13,402 nucleotides of DNA from the NCBI GenBank assembly GCA_900545015.1, contig UQXJ01000036.1, forward strand, positions 1-13,402. Reading direction: 5' to 3'. The stretch is from an uncultured Mollicutes bacterium (GTDB lineage: Bacteria > Bacillota_I > Bacilli_A > RFN20 > CAG-826). Below, one piece after another: positions 1 to 6,547 of this stretch. How positions within the stretch are numbered: the first letter of the stretch is position 1; each line of letters starts with the position of its first letter. The notes below the pieces were generated by a model. That model was not told where the DNA came from. It searched no databases and saw only the letters and a program-made list of their open reading frames with translations. The position numbers and the translations under genes are program-made.

Positions 1-102
1 TGACGTTGTATTCTTTGTTTGTACATCTATTTAGTTTTCAAAGATCTCTTGCACTAATTGATTCTATCAATCTTAACGAAGAATTAATCCTTCGAACAAG
101 TG
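1..102 (-). promoter_or_regulatory. Leader of a presumptive rRNA operon with boxA-like motif
   Basis: Read on the minus strand, positions 47-33 give AGATCTTTGAAAACT followed by AAATAG. This matches the CTTTGAAAACTAAATA-type boxA/antitermination segment found in Firmicutes and Mollicutes just upstream of 16S rRNA and in rRNA spacers (family knowledge). It lies about 55-70 nt downstream of a consensus promoter. The leader also contains a small inverted repeat, CGAAG...CTTCG, at about 78-95, and distant GCACT/AGTGC arms that could pair. No rRNA sequence itself is visible; the 16S gene is inferred to begin beyond position 1. A tRNA or other stable-RNA operon is the alternative. Confidence 0.7.
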
Positions 103-138
103 CTTAATAATTATATCTAAGAGATATAATCATGTCAA
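103..138 (-). promoter_or_regulatory. Strong consensus promoter, probably of an rRNA operon
   Basis: On the minus strand the -35 element TTGACA occupies 138-133 and the -10 element TATAAT occupies 115-110, separated by exactly 17 bp (116-132). Both hexamers are perfect consensus. Counting the usual six bases after the -10 puts the start at position 103, a G. A purine start (GTP in B. subtilis rRNA promoters) is normal for rRNA operons. Transcription runs left into a leader with a boxA-like motif. No other promoter in the window is this good. Confidence 0.88.
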
Positions 139-141
139 CAA

Positions 142-180
142 TTTTTTAAACTTTTTTAACGATTTTTTTAATCGTTTTTT
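142..180 (-). promoter_or_regulatory. Phased A-tracts / UP-element-like region
   Basis: Directly upstream of the rRNA-type promoter, the minus strand has four runs of six to seven A residues (T-runs on plus at 142-147, 152-157, 163-169 and 175-180). Their centres are 10-12 bp apart, close to one helical turn. Phased A-tracts bend DNA, and A/T-rich UP elements bind the RNA polymerase alpha subunit. Both are common upstream of stable-RNA promoters. Part of the region also forms a 7-bp inverted repeat (158-164 with 170-176). Confidence 0.55.
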
Positions 181-236
181 AGAAGTCTCAAATCTTGCGA
201 CAACTTCAAAATGATACACCTGTTCGATATTGTAAA

Positions 237-1790
237 TCAAGCACTTTTTAAACTTTTTTTATTTATTTTTTTAAACGAAATAGTATCTCTATCCTTATTA
301 TATATATAAGAGTTTTTTATTCCTGAAAAGTCCTCCAAAAAAGACAAATATTCATTTTCAATTTCTCTATTTTTGTTGTTTTTTAAGATATAACCTAGTA
401 CTTTATTGGTTTTCTCTTTTAAAAACGAACAAGGAAACACTAATAAATCTTTAAAAATCTCAAAATTTTGTATATCTTGAAAATTCGTATCGTTCAAAAA
501 CAGAAAATAATTATCAAATTTACAGGTTCCATCAAAATCATTTAAACAAATAAAATGAAAATTTTGATTTGTAACAATGTCATAATGAGTTAAATCTTTT
601 TCGTTCAGTTTTGAAGTAAGCAATTCTTCCATTGTTTTATTCTCTAGCGAACTTTCATAAAGAGCTTCTCTCGCTCTTCTATTGATAGCTTTAAATGGGA
701 TACCAGCAATTTTAAAAAATCGAAATATATCAAGAAGATCATTTTTTGTTCTAAAAAGAAAACAATTGTCTTTATTACACATTACATTTTTAAAACTTTC
801 TGCAAAATCTCTTATTTTTTTAGTACATACAACTTCATTTTTCTTATTTAAATCTTCTAAAAGCGAATTATCATTCTTCACACCATCAAATATTTTGTAG
901 TTTTCAGTTTCAACAACATTTAATAAAAGACTTTTAGGATAATATTCATTCTTAAAAGCAATAATTTCTGTATCTCCATCGTTTTTCTTCAAAAAGTTCA
1001 TATAAAATGAATCTAAGAACGATGAATTCACTTTGATGTTTTCATTTATAATTTCATTTTCTTGAAAAAATTTTTTATACAGTTTCATTTTCAAAATATC
1101 TTTTGTCATTAAATTATTTTCTATAAGAAAATTATTAAAATCATCGATTTCTTTGAAAATTTTATTGATAAAAGTTTGATATTTTATAAATAAAAATTTG
1201 CTATAAATTTTTGAATTCATTTCTTTTAAAAGTTTCAATATTTCTATAAGTTTTTCTCTTTCTCTTGTATCGATTTTTTTAGAACAAAATTCGCTTTTTA
1301 TTTCATTTAAAGTAGCATCGAAATTACATTCTTTTAAATATCGAAAAATTACTTTAATAAAATATAATTCTTCTTTCTTTTTATCGTATTTAAATTCATA
1401 AAAATTTAGTTCGAGTCTAATAATAGTATTGATTAATTCGCTCGTCTTATATTTAATTTTAATCTTCTTATTTAAAGATATTTTACGATATGTATCGTAT
1501 AAATTTTTAATTAGGCTATTAGTTTTATCTTTACCAATATTTAAAAAATCAATATCAAATTTTGAAAAAGCATTATTGCTTAACAAATATTTTTTAAGTA
1601 AAAATAAATAGGTATTTTTAGGAATTATTCTAAAATTTTTAACATCAATTTTTAAGAAAAAGTCAAAAAATTCCATCTCGTTTTTAATATAATTTTCTTT
1701 TTTATATTTAACAAAATCGTCACAATATTCGTTTTCAAAAAAGACGATTCTTTTCTTATTTAAATAATTAAAAGAAACAAGATCCATCAT
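237..1790 (-). CDS. UvrD/AddB-like helicase-fold protein without visible ATP-binding motif (putative)
   Basis: Not firmly recognised. The 517-aa, very Lys/Asn/Ile-rich protein has several stretches resembling AddB/RecC/UvrD-type proteins: near residues 343-366 CFLFRTKND...IAGIPF, like the UvrD segment with 'R(T)n' before 'aGIPy'; near 413-434 ICLNDF...FDNYFLFLND, like the 'fD.vfl.gl.d' segment; and near 38-65 an FFDFFLK...RIIPKNTYLF stretch like AddB N-terminal parts. No Walker A (GxxxxGK[ST]) is visible, so it is probably not an active ATPase. It has no C-terminal nuclease domain; a separate nuclease gene lies just upstream and overlaps it by about 20 nt. ATG at 1790 is chosen; an in-frame GTG at 1811 and ATG at 1787 are alternatives, and none has a strong Shine-Dalgarno. 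Last gene of the long operon; stop is TGA. It could be an inactive AddB-like scaffold subunit or a diverged orphan. Confidence 0.5.
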   Translation of the reverse strand: MMDLVSFNYLNKKRIVFFENEYCDDFVKYKKENYIKNEMEFFDFFLKIDVKNFRIIPKNTYLFLLKKYLLSNNAFSKFDIDFLNIGKDKTNSLIKNLYDTYRKISLNKKIKIKYKTSELINTIIRLELNFYEFKYDKKKEELYFIKVIFRYLKECNFDATLNEIKSEFCSKKIDTREREKLIEILKLLKEMNSKIYSKFLFIKYQTFINKIFKEIDDFNNFLIENNLMTKDILKMKLYKKFFQENEIINENIKVNSSFLDSFYMNFLKKNDGDTEIIAFKNEYYPKSLLLNVVETENYKIFDGVKNDNSLLEDLNKKNEVVCTKKIRDFAESFKNVMCNKDNCFLFRTKNDLLDIFRFFKIAGIPFKAINRRAREALYESSLENKTMEELLTSKLNEKDLTHYDIVTNQNFHFICLNDFDGTCKFDNYFLFLNDTNFQDIQNFEIFKDLLVFPCSFLKEKTNKVLGYILKNNKNREIENEYLSFLEDFSGIKNSYIYNKDRDTISFKKINKKSLKSA

Positions 1791-2322
1791 AAAAATTAAT
1801 ACATCTCTCACACAATTTATTTATTTTGTCTTTTGATAATAAATCACTCATATTTTTAACTAAATTTATTATATGAACATGAGAATTATTAAATGTTTTT
1901 AATAATTCAACTATATAAGTTTCTTCTCCTTCCTTATAAGCGAAAATATCTAAATTATCTTGATTAAAACTATTTTTATTTCCAATAACTTCTATGTATC
2001 CTTTAACTTTCTTTAATTTATTTAATGAATATTCTTTTAACATATAAAAACTAACTTCATCTAAATAATCACAGCCTTTATTTCTTTTAATATCTATAAA
2101 ATAAAGCGAGTCGTCTATCTCAATAGCTAAATCAAATATAAAATGGATATTTGTTTTTTCAAAAATAAAAGTATCTTCATAATCAACACATAATTTAATG
2201 TCTCGATACAAAGATACTTCTTTAAATAATTTAATTATTTCTTTTTTGATATTGTTTTTTAGTATCAAAAAATATTTGTCTCTTAATTTCTTTTCCTCTG
2301 CGTCCTCTTCACATGGTATCAT
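1768..2322 (-). CDS. Small PD-(D/E)XK nuclease with four-cysteine Fe-S motif (Cas4/AddB-nuclease-like)
   Basis: The 184-aa protein carries a RecB-family nuclease core: Asp64 in FIFDLAIE, then a strand ending in Asp77-Ile-Lys79 (the (D/E)XK motif, FIDIKRNKG). Cysteines are placed as in Fe-S nucleases: Cys4 at the N-terminus and Cys171, Cys174, Cys182 at the C-terminus (C-x2-C-x7-C; Cas4/AddB usually have C-x2-C-x5-C). In that family the 4Fe-4S cluster staples the nuclease domain together. The ATG overlaps the glpK stop by four nt (ATGA), so translation is probably coupled. There are no CRISPR repeats or cas1/cas2 here, which argues against a CRISPR Cas4. Its 3' end overlaps the helicase-like gene, suggesting partners. 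Nuclease activity is inferred from motifs only; a conserved Gln after the core is not obvious. Confidence 0.65.
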   Translation of the reverse strand: MIPCEEDAEEKKLRDKYFLILKNNIKKEIIKLFKEVSLYRDIKLCVDYEDTFIFEKTNIHFIFDLAIEIDDSLYFIDIKRNKGCDYLDEVSFYMLKEYSLNKLKKVKGYIEVIGNKNSFNQDNLDIFAYKEGEETYIVELLKTFNNSHVHIINLVKNMSDLLSKDKINKLCERCINFYDGSCFF

Positions 2323-3797
2323 TTAAAAACCCTTGTGGCTTTAATGGCAAGTTTCCATTTTTTATCAATTTCTTTAATTTCATCATCTTCCATATTAGGA
2401 CTAAATTCTTTTTGATATTTATGAATCGATCTAATTTCGTCTAAACTCTTCCAGAAACGGTTTTCAAGTCCTGCGAGATAGCAAACACCAAGTGAAGTTG
2501 TTTCTAGACATGTTGGAAGTAAAACATTTTTCTTTAAGATGTCGCTTTGGAATTGCATTAAATAATTATTTTGTGTCGCACCACCATCAACTTTCAAAGT
2601 ATAAATTTTTGTATGGCATTCTTTTTCCATTATTCTAATAACATCTTTAGTTTGAAGAGCGATTGAATTTAAAGTTGCTCTTATAAAATGTTCTTTGCTT
2701 GATGAACGAGTTAAGCCAAAAACGGCACCTCTACATTCATCATCCCAATAAGGCGCACCAAGTCCAACGAAAGCAGGAACAACATAAACTCCATGGGTTG
2801 AATGAACTTTTGCAGCATATTTTTCACTTTCAGCAGCATCTTTTATCATTCTCATCTCATCACGAAGCCATTGAATACTTGCTCCGCCAATAAAAACACT
2901 GCCTTCAAGAGCATAACAAATTTCATCTTTTACTTTCCAAGCAATAGTTGTGATTAATCCATGTTTACTAATAATAGGTTTATCGCCAGTATTCATAAGC
3001 ATAAAACACCCGGTTCCATATGTGTTTTTGCTTTCACCTTTTTTAAAACAATTTTGTCCAAATAAAGCTGCTTGTTGATCACCAGCAACTCCGCAAATTT
3101 TTAAATTTTCATTAAGTGCACTTGCAACACCAAATGTATAACTTGATGGGCAGACTTCAGGAAGCATGCATCTAGGAATATTAAATAATTTTAATAATTC
3201 TTCATCATAGTCAAGTGTGTTGATATTAAAAAGCATTGTTCTAGAAACGTTAGTAACATCAGTTTTAAAAATTTTACGATTTGAAAGTTTATACATAATC
3301 CATGTGTCAACCGTTCCAAACATAAGTTCGCCTTTTTCAGCTCTTTCTTGTCCATCTTCAATATTATCTAAAATAAATCTTATCTTTGAAGCACTGAAAT
3401 AAGGGTTAATTATAAGTCCAGTTTTTTCATGAACTTTATCTTCATATTTTTTCCATTTTTCGCAAATTGGAGCAGATTGCCTGGATTGCCAAACAATCGC
3501 ATTATAAACAGGCATACCAGTTTCTTTTTCCCAAATAATTGTTGTTTCTCTTTGGTTTGTGATACCAACAGAATCGATGTCATCATATGTTAAATTAGTT
3601 TTTAATAAAATATCATTGATAACATAAATTACACTTAAATATAAATCCAAAGCGTTTTGTTCAACCCAACCACTTCGTGGAAAAAGACATTCTACTTCTT
3701 GTTGAGCTTTGAAGAAAACTTTTCCTTCATGATCAAAAAGCATCGCACGAGTTGATGTCGTGCCTTGGTCAATTGTTAAGATGTACTTATTTTTCAT
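2319..3797 (-). CDS. glpK: Glycerol kinase
   Basis: FGGY-family kinase making sn-glycerol 3-phosphate from glycerol and ATP in the cytoplasm. The 492-aa length is normal. Visible motifs: DQGTTSTR at 10-17 (phosphate-binding), GITNQRET at 78-85, WQSRQ at 103-107 (substrate region), GVAGDQQAALFGQ at 236-248, and KVDGGATQNNYLMQ in the C-terminal domain. The Shine-Dalgarno AAAGGA sits about 8 nt before the ATG. The gene overlaps the hydrolase stop upstream and the nuclease start downstream by four nt each. The stretch at 218-240, where B. subtilis (His230) and Enterococcus (His232) GlpK carry the HPr-phosphorylated histidine, has no His here, so PTS activation may be absent. No glpF-type glycerol channel lies in the window. 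Confidence 0.97.
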   Translation of the reverse strand: MKNKYILTIDQGTTSTRAMLFDHEGKVFFKAQQEVECLFPRSGWVEQNALDLYLSVIYVINDILLKTNLTYDDIDSVGITNQRETTIIWEKETGMPVYNAIVWQSRQSAPICEKWKKYEDKVHEKTGLIINPYFSASKIRFILDNIEDGQERAEKGELMFGTVDTWIMYKLSNRKIFKTDVTNVSRTMLFNINTLDYDEELLKLFNIPRCMLPEVCPSSYTFGVASALNENLKICGVAGDQQAALFGQNCFKKGESKNTYGTGCFMLMNTGDKPIISKHGLITTIAWKVKDEICYALEGSVFIGGASIQWLRDEMRMIKDAAESEKYAAKVHSTHGVYVVPAFVGLGAPYWDDECRGAVFGLTRSSSKEHFIRATLNSIALQTKDVIRIMEKECHTKIYTLKVDGGATQNNYLMQFQSDILKKNVLLPTCLETTSLGVCYLAGLENRFWKSLDEIRSIHKYQKEFSPNMEDDEIKEIDKKWKLAIKATRVFK

Positions 3798-4945
3798 ACT
3801 TTTTTCCTTTCAATCTTTTTATTTTTGTAGAACTTTTCAGCATAATTTTTATAGTTAATTAAAACTTTAAAATAAATGAAGACAAATTCTTTACAGACTT
3901 TAATTACAGATTTTCTTTTCTCTGGTTCATATTTAATAATTTTTGAAAAATAAAATTTCATTTCTTTTAAAACATCATTTTTTAAAGATAAAAGATTGTC
4001 TTGTTTATTTAGAAGTGCAATCCCAAAAACAAAATCCGTTACATCTTCTGCAGATTCGTAACTTACTTCTTTTATCCATAAATCAAAAGAAATTTTTAAC
4101 ACTTTGCTAGATCTAGAAAGTCCACTTTTGTTTCGCTTAAACGATTTATAATTTGTTTCTTTATCAAACTCCCAAGTTATCATATCGTGAGCAAAAACAT
4201 TCCATTTCTTTGAATAAATTACTTCAAAATTATTACTCTTTTCAAATAACACACCAACTACATCATCGTTTGGAACGAATTTCATCAGTTTCTTTTTATA
4301 TTTATCATAATCGTAAGTATCGTTTTTAAACGCAGGTCCATCAAAATTATAAACCCTTTTAATTCTTTTTTTGATTTCATCATCTGAATTTAAAAACGAA
4401 TAATAAGCTAAATTCCCACCTTTAGAATGTCCTAAAACTATAAGCGTTTTATCATCAAGTAAAGAAACTTTTTTAACGTAATCAATTGACTTAACTTGAC
4501 CTAAAACAGGATTGTTAAATGCCATATGGAAGTCTTCTTTCCACCCAGCAATTGAAATGTCAGTTCCTCTAAAAATAACAAAATTATAGTTCTCCGTTTT
4601 AAATACCATCGCGAAGAATTGAACTGCACTATTAAAATCACTTTCACTTTCAAACCATCCAATTTCTATATCTTGATATCTTTTAGTTTTAAATAATTGT
4701 GTCAAAAATTTTGCATAACTTTTAGGCAAAATATAATGAGAAGAAAGCTTTTCAATATACTCATTTTTGAAAAATATGCTTAATTTGCAGGTTTTTTCGT
4801 GCAAATTGCGTTTTTTCGTTATATCTAAGGCTTCAAAATTAGCGTAAGACAAAAGGGTAAAAACAAGCATGTCTGGTTCTAAAATTCTTTTATCATTAAG
4901 AATTTTATCACCATGTATTTCTAAAAATTTATCAATCGTTGCCAC
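3794..4945 (-). CDS. Alpha/beta hydrolase, Mbeg1/DUF2974-like (putative lipase/esterase)
   Basis: The 383-aa protein matches the Mbeg1-like (DUF2974) pattern: an N-terminal region with DMLVFTLLSYANFEAL (25-40), FRGTD at 125-129, the nucleophile elbow GHSKGGN at 172-178 (Ser174), FDGPAF at 201-206, PNDDVVG at 225-231 and FAHD at 251-254. A likely triad is Ser174, Asp227 or Asp228, and His253. A Lys-rich, probably helical tail of about 120 residues follows. There is no signal peptide, so it is probably cytoplasmic. The start is GTG, two nt after the DUF1667 stop (TAA-AA-GTG), with no clear Shine-Dalgarno, implying translational coupling. It overlaps glpK by four nt. Its place between the glycerol oxidation genes and glpK suggests an acylglycerol or phospholipid substrate yielding glycerol, but the substrate is not shown. 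Confidence 0.8.
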   Translation of the reverse strand: MATIDKFLEIHGDKILNDKRILEPDMLVFTLLSYANFEALDITKKRNLHEKTCKLSIFFKNEYIEKLSSHYILPKSYAKFLTQLFKTKRYQDIEIGWFESESDFNSAVQFFAMVFKTENYNFVIFRGTDISIAGWKEDFHMAFNNPVLGQVKSIDYVKKVSLLDDKTLIVLGHSKGGNLAYYSFLNSDDEIKKRIKRVYNFDGPAFKNDTYDYDKYKKKLMKFVPNDDVVGVLFEKSNNFEVIYSKKWNVFAHDMITWEFDKETNYKSFKRNKSGLSRSSKVLKISFDLWIKEVSYESAEDVTDFVFGIALLNKQDNLLSLKNDVLKEMKFYFSKIIKYEPEKRKSVIKVCKEFVFIYFKVLINYKNYAEKFYKNKKIERKKV

Positions 4946-4947
4946 TT

Positions 4948-5295
4948 TTATTTTTTAATAATTTCTTTAGTAGCGATAATATTTACGCCTGTGCCTAAAA
5001 TATTTTCAATAACTATTTGATGAAATTTTACCGGTGCAGCAAGTTCAATTTTATTAACTTCTTTCATTGCTAAAAATATCTTATCTTTAGGAATTGAACC
5101 ATCACTTTTTACAGGGCAAACATCAATAACACCACCGTCAACTTTAACTGACGTTGTCAAAACTCTACGAGGATCTTTGAGCTCTTGCTTAACATATTCA
5201 TGTCCTCTTTTACATGTGTAACCAGTAATTTCATCATCTTTAACATGAATATGGCAGCCTTTAGGGCAAACAATACAAATAAAATCTTTTTCCAT
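4948..5295 (-). CDS. DUF1667 cysteine-rich protein of glycerol-3-phosphate oxidation module
   Basis: The 115-aa protein shows the DUF1667 pattern: Cys7-x2-Cys10-x3-Cys14 (ICIVCPKGC), Cys28 (TCKRG), the DPRRVLTTSV segment, Cys60 and a C-terminal AAPVKFHQIVIENILGTG. The four N-terminal cysteines suggest a metal or Fe-S centre. In many Firmicutes the family is encoded directly after a GlpA-like and a GlpB-like FAD enzyme, as here, so it is a likely electron-transfer subunit occupying the GlpC position; its biochemistry is unproven as far as I know. The start at 5295 is preferred over ATG 5310, because GAGGAA lies seven nt upstream of 5295 while the 5310 codon itself overlaps that ribosome binding site. 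It begins one nt after the upstream TAA. Confidence 0.88.
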   Translation of the reverse strand: MEKDFICIVCPKGCHIHVKDDEITGYTCKRGHEYVKQELKDPRRVLTTSVKVDGGVIDVCPVKSDGSIPKDKIFLAMKEVNKIELAAPVKFHQIVIENILGTGVNIIATKEIIKK

Positions 5296-5296
5296 A

Positions 5297-6547
5297 TTAA
5301 AGTTCCTCAATTTCTAAACTTAAAGAATTCAAAGATTTATAATCAACATCTTTTACTGAAATCTTTTGCATTTCTGATGGAATTAAATCTACCTTCATAA
5401 TTGATTTAATGACAGTTTCTCCATCCTTAAATATAATTTTTCCTTTTTTAATTGGTTTTCTAACTCTAAAAGAGAAAGTTACTTCGTTTAAATCATTTGT
5501 TGCATGAATTACGCTAGGGACAACATATCCAATTAAATTTTTAGGAGTTACATCATAAGTTTTAACTACTTCTTTCCTTCCATTAATTATAAGATCAGCA
5601 GCATTTTTACCTGCTTTTTCACTTTCTTCACTAACAAAATCAACTAAATCGTGGACATGAAGAACGTTTCCACAAGCAAAAATTCCATTCACTGAAGTTT
5701 CTAAATTTTGGTCAACTTTTGAACCTTTTGTCGCTTTATAAACTTCACAACCTGCATTCTTTAAAAGTGTATTAAAAGGATATAAGCCAACACTTAATAA
5801 TAAAGTATCACATTCAATATATGTTTCTCTTCCTTTAATTGGTTGAAGTTTATCATCAACATCACAAATTTCAATTCCTGTTAATTTATCTTTTCCATAA
5901 ATATTTGTAACTGTGTTTGAAAGTCTCAAAGGAATATTAAAATCATTTAAGCATTGAACAATATTTCTATTTAAGCCATTTGAATAAGGCATAAGTTCAC
6001 TAACGCCAAGAACAGTTGCGCCTTCAAGTGTCATACGTCTTGCCATAATTAAACCAATGTCACCACTACCTAAAATATAAACTTTTTTGCCAACAAGTGA
6101 GCCATCAATATTTATATATTTTTGAGCAAGTCCAGCTGTATAAACGCCTTTTGGTCTATTACCTGGAATAGAAATTTGACCTCTTGTTCTTTCGTTACAT
6201 CCACATGCAAAAATAATACATTTTGCTTCGATTGAATCAAATCCATTTGGATTCATAAAAGTGACAACACGATCTTTAGAAATTTCAAGAACTTGAGTAT
6301 TGAGTTCACATTCAATTCCTGTTTCAGCTAATTTATCAATAAATTTTCTAGCATATTCAGGACCAGTTAATTCTTCTTTAAATTTATGTAAGCCAAAGCC
6401 ATTATGAATACATTGATTTAAAATACCACCTAATTCAGAATTTCTTTCTAAAATAAGAATATCTTTTACTCCGTTTTCATATGCACTAATAGCTGCAGCA
6501 AGTCCAGCACTGCCTCCACCGATTACAACAAGATCTCTACTTTTCAT
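5297..6547 (-). CDS. FAD/NAD(P)-dependent oxidoreductase, GlpB-like partner of the G3P dehydrogenase
   Basis: The 416-aa pyridine-nucleotide-disulphide-oxidoreductase-fold protein has an N-terminal FAD-binding GGGSAG at 10-15, an ATG-like segment at 111-117 (IIFACGC), a second Rossmann motif GSGDIG at 160-165 for NAD(P), and the FAD-closing GIFACGN at 288-294. It lacks an active-site CxxC, so it is not a thioredoxin reductase. It probably moves electrons between the GlpA-like [2Fe-2S] centre and NAD(P) or another carrier, alongside DUF1667; this is inferred from family context. Shine-Dalgarno AAAGGTAAG precedes the ATG, lying inside the 3' end of the upstream gene (11-nt overlap). Confidence 0.88.
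   Translation of the reverse strand: MKSRDLVVIGGGSAGLAAAISAYENGVKDILILERNSELGGILNQCIHNGFGLHKFKEELTGPEYARKFIDKLAETGIECELNTQVLEISKDRVVTFMNPNGFDSIEAKCIIFACGCNERTRGQISIPGNRPKGVYTAGLAQKYINIDGSLVGKKVYILGSGDIGLIMARRMTLEGATVLGVSELMPYSNGLNRNIVQCLNDFNIPLRLSNTVTNIYGKDKLTGIEICDVDDKLQPIKGRETYIECDTLLLSVGLYPFNTLLKNAGCEVYKATKGSKVDQNLETSVNGIFACGNVLHVHDLVDFVSEESEKAGKNAADLIINGRKEVVKTYDVTPKNLIGYVVPSVIHATNDLNEVTFSFRVRKPIKKGKIIFKDGETVIKSIMKVDLIPSEMQKISVKDVDYKSLNSLSLEIEEL

Noticed and set aside
151..180. Hairpin AACGATT/AATCGTT with a T-run read as a plus-strand terminator
   Set aside because: No plus-strand gene ends nearby, the stem is only seven mostly A/T pairs, and the T-runs are better explained as phased A-tracts of the minus-strand promoter.
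211..240. Second, upstream rRNA promoter (TTGATT, 18 bp, TATCAT on the minus strand)
   Set aside because: Both hexamers deviate from consensus and the -35 overlaps the end of the coding region. Tandem rRNA promoters are common, so it remains possible but is not supported enough to list.
1791..1811. GTG at 1811 as the start of the helicase-like gene
   Set aside because: ATG codons at 1790 and 1787 follow closely and the extra residues carry no recognisable motif. It is not excluded, because none of the starts has a good ribosome binding site.
1768..2322. Cas4 of a CRISPR system
   Set aside because: There are no repeats, cas1 or cas2 in the window, and the C-terminal cysteine spacing (x7) differs from typical Cas4; linkage to the helicase-like gene favours an AddB-type role.
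5296..5310. ATG at 5310 as the DUF1667 start
   Set aside because: The GAGGAA ribosome binding site lies within those first codons and is correctly spaced for ATG 5295; family members start close to the first cysteine motif.
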